Shown piece after piece: positions 11,011 through 22,220 of a stretch of 64,000 nucleotides of DNA. How positions within the stretch are numbered: the first letter of the stretch is position 1; the number at the start of each line of letters is the position of its first letter. The position numbers were made by a program, and so were the translations under genes. This DNA is from Molossus alvarezi (taxonomy: Eukaryota > Chordata > Mammalia > Chiroptera > Molossidae), in assembly GCA_037176705.1 (NCBI GenBank), contig CM073886.1, positions 8,764,501 to 8,828,500 on the forward strand, in the 5' to 3' direction. The notes beneath the pieces were generated by a model. The model saw nothing but the letters and a program-made list of their open reading frames with translations, was not told where the DNA came from and ran no database searches.

Positions 11011-11786
11011 GAGTTAGGGTTAGGGTTAGGGTTAGGGTTAGGGTTAGGGTTAGGGTTAGGGTTAGGGTTAGGGTTTCTTTTAGAGTTAGTGTTAGAGTAA
11101 GAGTTAGTGTTAGGTTTGCAGTTAGGGTTAGAGTTAGAGTTAGTACTATGGTTTGGGTTAGAGTTAGGATTAGGGTTAATGTTAGGGTTTAGGATAGGGT
11201 TAGGGTTAGATTTATAGTTAGGGTTAGGGTTAGTGTTATGGTTAAGTCTAGAGTTATGGTTAGGGTTAGTGTTACGGTTAGATTTAGGTTAGGATTAGGG
11301 TTAAAGTTTGTGTTAGTGTTAGCGTTTGAGTTATGTTTAGAGTTAGAGTTAGGATGATTATTTGGGTTTGGGTTAGAGTTGTTAGGGTTAGGGTTAGAAT
11401 TAAGGTTAAGGTTAGGGTTAGGGTTAAAGTTAGGGTTAGGTTTAGGTTATGATTATGGTTAGGGTTTGATTTAGTGTTAGGTTTTGGGTTAGGGTCAGGT
11501 TTAGGTTTAGTGTTAGGCTTAGGGTTAGAGTTAGGGTTAGAATTAGAGTTAGAGTTACGCTTAGGGTTAGAAATAGGTTTAGGGTTAGAATTAGTTTTAT
11601 GGTTTGGTTTGGTTTGGTTAAGGTTAGGGTTAGAGTTAAGGTTAGGGTTAGGTTTACTGTGAGGATTAGGGTTAGGGTTCAGGTTAGTTTTGAAATTTTA
11701 GGTTAGGGTTAAGTTTAGGGTTTTTGTTATTGTTAGAATTAAGTTTAGGTTTAGAGTTAGGATTAAAGTTAGTTTTGAAATTTTGG
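11011..11786 (+). repeat. interstitial telomeric repeat (TTAGGG)n, degenerate
   Basis: Ten uninterrupted TTAGGG units occupy 11014-11073. Over the next 700 bp or so the tract continues as diverged units (GTTAGAG, GTTAGTG, GTTTAGG, GATTAGG, GGTTTGG and similar) until 'gttttgaaattttggaag' near 11790. The G-rich strand is the + strand throughout. No second tract in the opposite orientation is present, so this is not a simple head-to-head fusion point. Open frames of alternating Arg-Val or Gly-Leu across it are artefacts of the repeat. The proximal copies are perfect and the distal ones decayed, so age is graded along the array. Confidence 0.95.
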
Positions 11787-11981
11787 AAGGGATGAGGGGA
11801 TGTATAGTGGATAGGGTTCCATACCTGTCTCTGTATCATTAATTTCCTTCACAAAATCCTGAAACTAATATAGCAAAATGTCAACATCTGTTATGTGTTG
11901 GTGGTAGGTTTATAACATTTTTTTAAAATTTTCTGAACTGTCCCATTGTTTGAAATATGTCCATTATTTAAAGTATTTTAG
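11787..11981. other. AT-rich flank of the telomeric tract
   Basis: 'cattgtttgaaatatgtcca' and the surrounding AT-rich text faintly resemble an old L1 3' UTR. I cannot confirm it. Confidence 0.3.
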
Positions 11982-12238
11982 GCCCTGGCCGGTTTGGCTC
12001 AGCAGTTAGAGCTTCGGCCTGCGGTCCAGAGAGACCTGGGATTTGGTTCCCACTGGGGGCGTGTACCTCAGTTGCAGTTTGTCCCCGGCCCTGGTTGGTC
12101 ATGTGAGTGGCAACCACCTGATGTGTTCCTTTCGCATCGATGTTTCTCTCTCTCTCTGTCTTCCTCTCTCTCTCTCCGACTCTATCTGAACAAAAAATGG
12201 AAAAATGTCCTCGGGTGAGGATAAAAATAAATAAATAA
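11982..12238 (+). mobile_element. VES SINE (GGTTTGGCTCAGC type)
   Basis: It starts 'gccctggccggtttggctca', with the A-box intact and the B-box altered (gatttggttcc). The CT-rich body and the 3' stem-loop TCCTC-GGGT-GAGGA (12208-12221) precede an (ATAA)-type tail. Confidence 0.93.
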
Positions 12239-12600
12239 AGAATAAACTATTTCATTCAACAGAGGATGTGTCCTCTGTAACAGAACTGGTATCGGACCCC
12301 ACATCATTGCAACACTGGTCCTACCTCTGTCTTTTGGGACACTCGGTATCAATTCCTTTTTCTTCCACGCCATGTTCACAGTCTCCCTAGACAGGGTCGC
12401 CGTGCCGTGACTTCACTGCCTGACCTCCGGTACCCCTACCTGTGGAGTCTGTCCAAGCACGCGGAGCACCTGCCACCTGGACTCTAGCACTCGCCTTCCA
12501 GCCGTCGCCTCGTGCGGAGCTGGACTGGGAAGCTTGCACAGAGAGCTTGAAATCAGAAGGATATATGAGCAGCCTGCCTGAGAGCAACAGGCTGGAAGGC
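12239..12600. other. single-copy sequence, no feature seen
   Basis: No repeat or gene is recognisable in this stretch. Confidence 0.35.
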
Positions 12601-12830
12601 ACTTAGCTAGAGAGAGCGACCCCTAAGTAATTAGAAGGATGAGCAGGGCGTTCCGGGGGACATGGCAGGGAGTTTATCCCAGGCAGAGGCAGGCGGCATG
12701 AAAAGGACTAACGGAGTGATGTGTGAATGGCGGTACTGAGGGCACAGAGTAGGCGAACAATGGGGTGGAGGGCGTGGGGGTCCTGAATGACTTTCTAAGG
12801 CAGTGGTGACTCTGTGGGCGAACTCCACAC
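12600..12830 (-). repeat. L2-like fragment (antisense)
   Basis: Phrases such as 'gaaggatgagcagggcgttc' and 'ggcaggcggcatgaaaagga' resemble the reverse complement of the L2 region upstream of its 3' end. Divergence is high. Confidence 0.35.
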
Positions 12831-14220
12831 CACTCATGTGGATGTCTTCATGTGTGGCTATGGTTACATGTGTTCCATAGGCTAACCCTTGTATGACTTA
12901 TCAATAGAAGATGCTACAAATAAGTGGCAGTGAAGGCAGCTGGGGCTGGGTGTATGAATGAACTGACCTCTACACATGTTGTTTATATTCAATGAAATCC
13001 CAACTCGCCTTTCTCTGCCGTTGACTCTGCCGACACCCAACTCTTTATGCACCAGTATTGACGTTCTCTGTTGCATGGAAATTGCATTTTTGTGCCCTGA
13101 TTGTTTCTGTAAGACTTTGCAGTGTTCGATGTGGGACAAATAGGAGATAAAGGACCAGATAATAAAAGGCTGAAAACGCCTCACTAAGGACTTGAGCCTT
13201 TTAGAGGAGTCATCGGTGAAGGTTCTGCAAGCAGAGACACGAGTCACCATGGTCAGCCTACTGAAGATGGAGCCGATCCCGCCGGACCCCGGGCAGTGCA
13301 CGTGCATGAATTAGGTTAAGGGTAATTGCAAACGACCGCTTACACCTCAGCAGCTTAGCACAGCAAACGAACATGCCTTGCACGACCCAAGGCAATTTTC
13401 CTGGATGGTTGTCTGTCGGTCCTTCACGAATGTCCAGGAACTCAGGACCCTCTGAGTTGTGCCTCTGCCTCCTCCAGTCCTGCCTGCCCAGGTCACTGTG
13501 CTCATCGGTGCTGAGCCGGCAGAAGGGGAGGGAGCCTGGACCGGCAGGAGAAGGGAGCGTGTGCCAGGCCTCGAAGTGGCTCCGATCGCCCTGCCCACTC
13601 CCACTGGGCACAGCTCAGTCACACGGCCACAGGCCAGGGAGGCAGAGGACTGTCATCCAGCGATGTTCCCGGGGGGGAGAGGAAATGAGTTTGGTGAACA
13701 GTCTTCCAGTCTCTTCCTCAAGGAGCAAACCGAAAGGGCCAGATTAGAGGGTGTTTTTTAAAACTGCTGAGGGTAGACACACAGCACTTCGGGTGGAGTC
13801 GTCTGCTGGCGGATGAAGTCCCAGCAGGTAAGTTTGGCCTGTTCAAGGAGGACACTTCAGAGACGATGCACAAGACGTCAGAGATGCAGCCCCTCCCCCG
13901 GTAAAGTCTCACAGGAGGAAAGTCACAGAACCTCAGAGAAGGGAGGAGGGAGGCTGAGGTCCAGAGTGAGACACAGAGGCATGGCCAGGGGCTGCGCTCG
14001 GAGGGGGAACAGAGAGCAGGCGGCCCACATGTGCCAGGCTCCAGAACAGTGGTGAGTCAGATGGGCTAACATTCAGGGGGCTGAAAAACAGATTCTGAAG
14101 AACAAAACCAGGCTGAGGATCAAAGGCCAGGAAGCATGTAGTTCATCCAAAGGCTAAAACTTTCCCATACAGAAAACCACCCACAGGGGCAGAACCCTGG
14201 TGATGAGAGGCATTTCCTGG
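12830..14220. other. single-copy stretch, no feature seen
   Basis: 1.4 kb without a recognised repeat or exon. Overlapping short open frames on both strands near 13,260-13,760 lack any family signature. Confidence 0.4.
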
Positions 14221-14224
14221 CCCT

Positions 14225-14450
14225 TCGTAATAATTAGTGTTTACTGAGCACTTGCTGTCTTCCACGCATGGATCTAAGCACCTACATGCATTATCTCATT
14301 TAATTTTCATAATAACGCCATAAAATAGAGCCAATGATAAATGCCCTTTGATGGGTGGGAAAAGTGACATATCAAAAGTGACTAATTTGCTCAAGGTCGC
14401 ACACTTGGCGTCCAGCATTCACGCCCGGAGCCAAACCTCATAGCAACCAC
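14225..14450 (-). repeat. MIR SINE
   Basis: Reverse-complement MIR landmarks appear in order: 'gtttactgagcacttgctgt', 'gcattatctcatttaat', 'cataataacgccataa', then 'tttgctcaaggtcgcacact'. It is a nearly full-length ancient SINE. Confidence 0.85.
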
Positions 14451-16360
14451 ATCGGCGCCTTAGCCAAGGAGATGGTTGGGAGCAGCAGGTGCTTCCCTTT
14501 CCTGCCGTGACCTCCACCTGTCGACTTTGACATTTGCTCTCAGGCTTGCGTTGGCTCGTCGTGTTCTCACATCCTGAAGGTGTGCTCACAGCTCTTCTCA
14601 CTGAATCGCACTGTGACACCAGGGGTGAGAGTTATGACTCCCCTTCTCTCCGACATGACGTCGGTCAGCCCACAGGCAGCGAGATGCACCCAAGTCCCCA
14701 GCTCACTCACGACACTCGGATGTGGGGTCTCACTTCCTGCGTCAGTGGACTTCCAGCCACAACAGTGTTTCAGTAAATGTGCGTCCCGCCCGGCGGGGAG
14801 CAGGAGGAGACTCGGGAGGCAGGGGAGGGGGATACAGGGATAGAACGCTGGAATTGCATCATTTCCTTGTTCCCCAGAAGTCCAGCTGTGGCCCAGGGAC
14901 TGATCTCCAAGCAAACCGCCAGCCTGGAGCTGAAGCCAGAGCTCCTGTGCGCTGCCCCACGGCCGTGCTCGGCTCAGGAGAGGACGCTCGCACGTTCCTC
15001 AGTGCGTGCTTCTCTGCCACCCTACATGCCTGTTGCCCCTGGTGCCCGTTCTGTCCACAGAGCGTCCAGGGTGACCAAAGCCGCCTCGGCGGAGACGTGG
15101 CCCAGCAACAGCAGCTCCAGACCGTGACCAGAAGAGTCAGAAGGCCCTGGAAGGATGTCTAGGGAGGTAAGCATCTCAAAAACATAAAAAGACACACTCC
15201 GGCCCAGGCACACATGCGCCAGGCTGGGGTGGGGGGTTAGAGGGTAAGAGTTAGACTCCAGTGACTGAACGAGAAGGGGCCGCGTGCCCTCCCCGCCGGC
15301 CAAGTCCAGAGTGATGATTGGGAGAACTGCAGAATCCCAAGGTACCCATGGAGCTTCCAGAAATGCTCTCCCCCCAGGAAGAAAGCCCCAGCTCCTGGCA
15401 GCACCCGGCGCCCCCGCACTGAGCAGTGGGGAGCGGGACAAAGTGCCTGCATGCGGTCTGTGCACGGAATGAGGAACCCAGGACGCCCCACGCACCTAGA
15501 CACAGGAGAGTGGCTGGAAAGGTGCGAACTAAGGAGTCTTGCACCTGGGCATGAAGGGAGACACAGCAGTGACCTGGATGGACCAGGGACAAAACCACAT
15601 GCGACCACACACAGCACAGGAAACAGCAGAGAGATGGTAACCCTCAGACCAAATACGCCCTTCTTCCCCTCCCACTGACCCCTCCCACTGACCTCGGTGA
15701 GGTCTGGACACCTCCAAACTTAGACAAGACCCTAAGACAGGGGACAACGTCTATCTGATTGAGATTCGGTTTCTACCGTCAGACTCAAGCTCAGTTACAT
15801 AATTTTTAAACTCTCTTTCTTGCATTCCTGGGATTGCGAAGTGAGATTCGAACCCCCCACATGACCAGACCTCTGAACCCCATGGCCCAGCTCCTACCTC
15901 CCATGCAGGGGCCTGTTCCCTGGGGACACTGAACTGCCACCAGCTGCTGGGTCACCTGTCTGCCCAAGACAATCACAAATGGGCTGTGGGGGCAGACAGT
16001 GGAGAGGTAGGGCCCTGCGGGGTCTTCTGTGGAAGAGGTGCGCTGGCCCCTGCGGCTGCCACGCCATCGGTGGAGGGACTGAGTGTCAGTCCTGTGCAGT
16101 CACTTCTGTCCCTGGGATTCCCCTCTCCTCCCCTTCACCAGGGTCGCCACACCTCCCAGGGCCCCCGCCAGGTTGACTTCAAGGTGGGACTTGTATCCTC
16201 CACTTCTCCCCTCCTGCTACCTCCAAGGACAAGCCCACTGGCCCTTCGCCTGCAGTAAGGCTCGGCCTGTGAGCCTGGGGAGCAGACAGCAGGGCACTGT
16301 GGTCACAGTGGAGAAGGTGGGGCAGTGTGTGATGAGCCGCCTTCCCGAGGGCGTGCCCGT
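14450..16360. other. GC-rich single-copy stretch, no feature seen
   Basis: Nearly 2 kb of GC-rich DNA without a recognised repeat. The open frames at 14722-15162 (+) and 15022-15495 (-) run against each other and have no domain, so I do not call a gene. Confidence 0.4.
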
Positions 16361-16364
16361 GTGG

Positions 16365-16500
16365 TTTTCTTTAACCTTCACCATGACTCCAGGTAGATGC
16401 TCCCATTGGCCACATTTTGCAGATAGAGACAGAGACGCGATCACAGGGCTCACACGGCGCCCTGACTGCCAGGCCACACCTTCCCCTGTGCCACACAGAG
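16365..16500 (-). repeat. MIR SINE fragment
   Basis: 'taaccttcaccatgactcc', 'ccacattttgcagatagaga' and 'gatcacagggctcacac' match the reverse complement of the MIR central region. Confidence 0.55.
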
Positions 16501-17080
16501 AGGCTGCATTGCCGTGCCTGGGGCTCGTCTCAGACACGGCCACCGGCTGTGACAGGCTGACTCGTTCACGGGTGGAGGAGCTGCCTCTTTCCGCGACGCC
16601 CAGGTGATGGGTGGAGAAAGCTGGCCCCGAACACTCCAGGACTCTGCCCCGGGGGTGAGAGTCCTGGGGACAGTGGAGTCTGGAGATTCATCCTTGTCCC
16701 CCTGTGTCCCAGGTGCCAAACATCTAACACAGCACAGGGCGTCCGCGGCCCACCGGCTGCCCCCTCTCGCAGCTGGGGGACCGCGGTGCTGGCCTGGACC
16801 CGGCCGCAGCTGCGGCACCAGCTGGCCCGCCCTTGCACGCCCAGGGAACCACAGGGCCGGACTTGCTCTGTCTTCCTCGATATCTCGTGTGAAAGAGACG
16901 TACTTCACAGACGAGAGTCAGGGGCTGGTCCTCAGAACTGACTTCCAGGAGCATTTTCCTGAGCTAGAACTTGAGACGTCAGATCGCTGTTGTATCTGGA
17001 ACAGCTGGACGGCTGATGATGCTAATCTGCACAGAGATGAACCAGGATGTAGGATTGTTGGTGTCCTCTCCATCACTTTA
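16500..17080. other. GC-rich single-copy sequence, no feature seen
   Basis: A small CpG cluster lies at 16740-16870. No exon is recognisable. The 259-residue plus-strand frame (16604-17383) runs into the VES SINE and is spurious. Confidence 0.4.
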
Positions 17081-17081
17081 C

Positions 17082-17373
17082 AGTCAGTGATATTTTTGTT
17101 TTTTATTTATTTTTTATCCTCACCCCAGGACATTTTTCCATTTTTTTGTTCAGATAGAGTGGGAGGGAGAGAGAGGAAGAGAGAGAGAGAGAGAAACACC
17201 GATGTGAAAGGGACACATCAAGTGGCTGCCACCCACACGACCCAACCAGGGTTGGGGACAAACTGCAACCGAGGTACACGCCCTAGTGGGAACCGAACCC
17301 CGGTCTCTCTGGACTGCAGGCTGACGCTCCAACTGCTGAGCCAAACCGGCCAGGACAAGTCAGTGGTATTTTT
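17082..17373 (-). mobile_element. VES SINE with target-site duplication
   Basis: The element body is 17098-17357, antisense, ending in 'aaaccggccagg'. The duplication 'agtcagtgatattttt' at 17082-17097 and its copy at 17358-17373 differ at one base. Its 3' stem-loop survives as TCCTCACCCCAGGA at 17117-17130. The poly(T) side is interrupted by A, indicating some age. Confidence 0.95.
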
Positions 17374-17399
17374 AAAACCTTGAAGCACCAAGGATTTTC

Positions 17400-17920
17400 A
17401 CTCTTTCAGTTATTAAGTTGTAGAAACATAACTCACACAGGCCAAAATAGGGAAAAAGAGGAAGGGACGAGGAGGGAGAGGGGACTCTCTAGTCCATGTA
17501 ACTAAAAGGTCCTTGCAGGTTTCAGGTAGGGCTGGATCTAGGAGCTTTGACAACGTCATCAGAATTCTACCTCCCTGTCTCTTGCATCTTTTTCTCTAGT
17601 GTTGTCTTCACTCTCTAGCATGACTCTGTTCTCAGAGTGGCAAGGTAGCCACAAAAGGTCCAGATTCACATCCTCCCAGCTCCGCAACCCTGAGGGAGAG
17701 TGTTTCTCTTCCCCAACCACTCCTGCAACGTCCAGGGCTGACTCACTGGAGCAGCTGGAATCTCTGGGTCTCAGGTTCGTTCTGCAGCCACAGTGGATGA
17801 CAGACAAGGAGCAAAAATATTCGGATTCTTCTGGTGAAAAAAGGAGAGAAGATAACCCAGTGGGTAGTGGCCACGGAGGAGGGCAAGGCACAGAGCCAGA
17901 TTGAGGGCCCTCCAGCCGGA
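17400..17920 (+). repeat. unnamed dispersed mammalian repeat, copy 1
   Basis: The order 'actaaaaggtccttgcaggt', 'agggctggatctaggagc', 'acgtcatcagaattctac', 'ggcaaggtagccaca' and 'ccagggctgactcactgg' matches a common old interspersed repeat whose name I cannot recall reliably. Related pieces lie at 51,970-52,440 and 59,090-59,420. Confidence 0.45.
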
Positions 17921-18152
17921 AGTCATGCACATGCTAACCCAGAAGCTCTGGGCATCTGAACGAGCCGTTACTGTCCCAGTGGGTTGCTGCTGTTGAGGAA
18001 ACAGACTTTGAGAAAGAGAATAGTTTGATCTGAGCAACATGAGTTTGGGTTCAGACTCATAGCTTCTCATCCCAGCAGCAGGTCTCCATCTTCATGTTGT
18101 GTCCTGCACCAGGAAGACCACTGGGAATTGAAATTAAAAAAGGGTCCTGGCT

Positions 18153-18385
18153 CACCCAGCCAGTGTGGCTCATTCGAGTGAGCATAGCCCCATGGACTGA
18201 GAGGTCCCGGTTCGATTCCCAGCCAGGACACATGCCCGGGTTTCGGGCTCGGTCCCCAGAGGTGGGCTTGCAGGAGACAGCTGGTGGATGTTTCTCTCTC
18301 ATATAGATGTTTCTATCTCTCTCTCCCTAAAACAAAAATCAATGAAAACATATTAGAAAAAAAATAATGAAATAAAATACTGTTT
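18153..18385 (+). mobile_element. VES SINE (GTGTGGCTCA type), diverged
   Basis: It starts 'acccagccagtgtggctcat' and continues with B-box 'ggttcgattcc', then 'gacacatgcccggg', CT-rich sequence and an A-rich tail. The A-box is altered by a change near 'cattcgagtgagc'. A degenerate possible duplication of the flank lies at 18,134-18,152 and 18,390-18,402. Confidence 0.85.
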
Positions 18386-18689
18386 AAAAAATAAAAAGTG
18401 GGCCCCAGCTCTAAAAGAAACACGACTGAGTTGGGGTCCTGTGCACAGATTCTCCTTCACCAAGCTTTAGTTTCCACAGCTGTAAATGACAATGTTGTCC
18501 TAAATTAGTGGTGTTAACAGGTGGCAGAGGGATTTAAGGGTGGCAGCTCTCAGAAAGCCTATAGGATGTTGTCTCAGCAGCAGGACCAGCCCCAGGTGTG
18601 ACACGCACGTGGACCGAAAGCCCGCAATTGTCCCTCAAGGACCCCGGACACTCAGTTGAATAGTCACCATGGTAATAACCCAACGTGGC

Positions 18690-20000
18690 CTCTGTGCTTT
18701 GCATACATTATCTCATTTCATCTTTTCCTTCTTCTACTTATATAATATACAAATATACAGGAAATAATGTCAGACACATATATACTCTTTTCCCAAGATT
18801 AAACAGATTTTCACATCCCACCATATTGCTTTAGAACTCTGTAAAGACACAAATGTTACAGACACTGGTAAACTTCTCCTCATCGGCACCCTGTATTCTT
18901 CCCTCTATTTCGGTCCTGTTCCAGGAGGAACCGCAATACTGAATGGGCGTGGACGGACCACACATGTTTATGTTCACTTAAACTGGTAAACTATATCATA
19001 GATGTGCGTGTGTTACATATACATACATGTGTCTATATTACAATTTTTGTTTTAAAATGTTATATGCAGTATCCTTTTAAAATGTACTCCTTCCTCAAAC
19101 TTATTTTTCTTAATTTATCTCTACATGTGAATCCCATTCATTCATTTAACCTGAGACCTCACACCCTGTTGTGAATAAGCGGCAATGTACTTACTATCCC
19201 CACCCGAGAGAGATTGCTTGTCTGTGCATTTCGCCCGACTTGTCTGCGCAGTGCTCCTCGGGCACAGAGGGGGCTTCCAGCCCGTCTCCGGAAGCGGGAG
19301 GGCGGGGAGTGAGCGCCGGTCCTTCCTCTGCACCAGGCAGCCCACGTGGCTATCCCGGCTAAGACCCGCGTCCTGTGTCCCCACCAACACGTTAACCGCA
19401 GTTTTCGATTTTGTCCATCTGACAAGCATAAAATGGTATTTCACTCTTATTTTTCAATATACCCAATAGTTGCATGGAGAATATTTTTTACAGTTTATTG
19501 GATATCAGGTTTTCTTTTTCTTTAAATTTTCACGTATTTATTATTATTGGATCCTTTGTCTCAATGATTTTCGAGGGTTCTTAATACATTCTAGGCATTA
19601 TTCCCTTTCTAATTATATGGTTTGCCAACCTTTTCCCAGGCTGTCTGCTCCCAGAGTTTAAGAAGTATCTTGTCATGCAGAAGTTCCAGCTTCGCGCAGT
19701 GGGTCCGACAGCATCGCCCTTTGTGACTGAAGTCTTTTCTGTTCTGTTTAAGAAACTCTCCCAATGCAGTCTCACAGGAAGTTTCTCCTGGGCCCTTTTG
19801 AAGATTTTGCATGATTGCTTTTCATTAAAAAAGCAAATTGGGGTACATCTGGACTTTTTTCATACGGTGTAAAGCTGGGCATCTAATTTTATCTTTCTCC
19901 ATGCAGACAGCAAAACGCGTCAACACCAGCACTTCCCTCGCTCGGTCCTACACCAGCTCCCCTGTTACGCGGGGGGCTGTGCCCAGATGCTTCCTAACAC
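18690..20000 (-). mobile_element. old L1 (L1M-type), antisense, fragmented
   Basis: The order along the + strand is that of an L1 read from its 3' end: 3'-UTR-like sequence at 18,720-19,150, then a GC-richer interval. After that comes 'ttattggatcctttgtctca', 'ggtttgccaaccttttccca' and 'tctttctccatgcagacag'. No reading frame survives. Confidence 0.6.
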
Positions 20001-20700
20001 TGCTCCATGTGGTCCTTCCCCGAGCCAACGCCACAGCATCTTGATTGTGTGGGCGGCATTCCTGGTTCCTAACTTACATCTCAGCTCCAAGCCCTCCACG
20101 CCCTGCCATGCTGGGCAGGGATGCTGTGAACCCCATTTCTGCCTTGTCAGATGCTTCTTTGCCAATGGTGGGCTCTCCAAAGAGACTGACAGGCTGGGGG
20201 AGGAGGAAGGGGTGTGTCTCCCTGTCTCTGTGGCTCCGGGTCCTCACACCACACCCTGGTGTTCAGCCAGAGCGGCAGCTCTTCCCAAGGCTGCAGGGCA
20301 CAGGGCGTGGTTAGCCAGTGGGGATCCTGCCCCCCCTGTACCTCCAGAGATCCAGCAGAGCCCAGCTCCCTCCTCATAGCTCCCAAGCCAGCGGGGTTTG
20401 GTCCCCCTCTAAGCATTCACTTGCCAATTCCAACCGCTTTCTGTTGTCCCTTAGTCCCAGAGTTAGGTGATCCCTGTGGTTGCTGCCTCTGTGGTATCGC
20501 TGTCCTCTATAGCCCTTCATTCACCCAACCAAGAGCCATAGCCAGGTCACAGTTCTCGGCAGTACCCTCTCAGTCACACACATCAGCTGGTGTGCTTTCT
20601 GTCACTTTTTCTTAACTCCTCCCGCATCTCAGTTTCTCTCTCTTTTATGTGTGTGTGATTCTGTATTACATTTTATTTCGTGCTTAAAGATTTTATTATA
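20000..20700. other. GC-rich single-copy sequence, no feature seen
   Basis: No repeat or exon is recognisable. Opposing open frames at 19,987-20,379 (+) and 20,147-20,416 (-) cancel each other as coding evidence. Confidence 0.4.
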
Positions 20701-21139
20701 TTTTATTTTTGAACTTTATTTTTTAATTGAATTTATTGAGGTGACATTGGTTCACAAAACCATAGAGGTCTCAAGTGTACAAACATCATCCGCTCGCTCC
20801 ATCGCGCACCCACCACCCCAAGCAAAGCCTCTCTCCATCTCCATCTTCCCTGCTCTGCCCACCCCCCGCCCGGGCACACACGCCCCTTTCCCTCTGGCCA
20901 TCACCTCACGGACCCTGACTCACGTGGCAACTTTACGGTAAATCTCAACACCAAAGAAGAAGATGTCCCCTCTTCGTTTTTCTTCTACCAAACCATCTTA
21001 TGTCTTCTTGGCCCTGGCTTTCCCACATGAGTTCTATAGACATTCTTGTGAGGTTTCACAAAAAATAATAATCTTAAAGTAAAGCATTTGAATTCTCAAA
21101 TAGCCATTGTATAAATTTATAGCTAATATGTGAAGAAGT

Positions 21140-21358
21140 GCCGGGCCGGTGTGGCTCAGTGGTTGAGCATCAACCCATGCACCAAGAGGTCGCCAGTTCG
21201 ATTCCTGGTCAGGGCACATGCCCAGGTTGTGGGCCTGATCCCCAGTGGGGGGCATGCTGGAGGCGGCCGATCGATGTTCTCTCTCATTGATGTTTCTATC
21301 TCTCTTTCCTTCTCCCTTCCTCTCTAAGATCAATAAAGAAAGAAAAAAAATTTTTTTA
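21140..21358 (+). mobile_element. VES SINE (GTGTGGCTCAGTGG type)
   Basis: It starts 'gccgggccggtgtggctcag' and has A-box 'tggctcagtggttgagc', B-box 'agttcgattcc', 'gggcacatgcccagg', a CT-rich body and an A-rich tail. The flanks 'atatgtgaagaagtg' and 'atatgtaaagtga' are a plausible decayed duplication. Confidence 0.93.
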
Positions 21359-21450
21359 AATATGTAAAGTGAGACTTTCTGATCCATGAACACAGCATGA
21401 ACTTCCCACTTCTGCAGGCATTCTCTTATGTTTTTCAGGAAAATGTTCTA

Positions 21451-21698
21451 TTTATTTATTTATTTATTTATCCTCATCTGAGGACATTTTTCCATTTTTT
21501 GTTCAGATAGAGTGGGAGGGAGAGAGAGGGAGAGAAACATCAACGTGAGAGAGACACATCAAGTGGTTGCCACCCACACAACCCAACAAAGGCCGGGGAC
21601 AAACTGCAACCGAGGTACATGCCCTTAGCGGGAACCGAACCCAGGTCTCTCTGGACCGCAGGCCGACGCTCTAACCACTGAGCAAAACTGACCAGGGC
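21451..21698 (-). mobile_element. VES SINE, antisense
   Basis: It has a (TTTA)n tail, stem-loop TCCTC-ATCT-GAGGA at 21471-21484, 'gttcagatagagtgggagg', and the tRNA-like head ending 'ctgaccagggc'. The flanks 'aaaatgttcta' and 'caaatgttata' suggest a duplication of about 10 bp. Confidence 0.94.
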
Positions 21699-22220
21699 AA
21701 ATGTTATATTTTTATCCATAGAGTTTACATATGTCCTCTGTTTTATATTCTAATTAATTTAGAGGTTTTGTGGTTATGGCACATTGAGTCTTTTTAATTA
21801 CTATGTCTCATTGCTTCCGGCTGGTGTTTAAGAATACAATTGATGTTTTTTCTGTGTATTGATCCCCCGTCCAGCAACTGCATGGACTCTCATATTTGTT
21901 ATTAATATGACTGTACATTCTATAGAGATTTTTCTATGTAATCATATTAAGTGTGAATAATGACATCCTTGTTTCTTCATTTTATCATGCCTTTCATGTA
22001 TTTGTGTGTGAGTGTGAAGTGTGTATATAGGTCTCTGATTACACTGTCATTGTGCCTTCAGTTCAATAATGAAAAGAAACTCTTCTTTATCTGGCCACGA
22101 CGGAGTGCTGAAAACTGGATTTAAATTCTCACCTGAAACATTCATTAAACAATAAAAACGATGGGTCGCAAGGTGTCAGCCAGGAGGCAAAGCTCGTGAG
22201 CTGTGGGAGGCCGGCAGCGG

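Larger units (their letters stand above)
20705..22060 (-). mobile_element. L1, antisense, 3' UTR to RT region with deletions
   Basis: It starts with the L1 3' UTR signature 'gaatttattgaggtgacatt' and 'ggtctcaagtgtacaaac'. From 21,700 to 22,050 it resembles antisense ORF2 reverse-transcriptase sequence. Two VES copies lie inside it. Confidence 0.6.

Noticed and set aside
10992..11662. Arg-Val and Gly-Leu repeat proteins
   Set aside because: They are translations of the telomeric repeat and its decayed copies.
11011..11786. Head-to-head telomere fusion point
   Set aside because: No CCCTAA tract faces the TTAGGG tract. All repeats are in one orientation.
16604..17383. 259-residue plus-strand open frame
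   Set aside because: It runs into an antisense VES SINE and shows no domain, and GC-rich composition explains its length.
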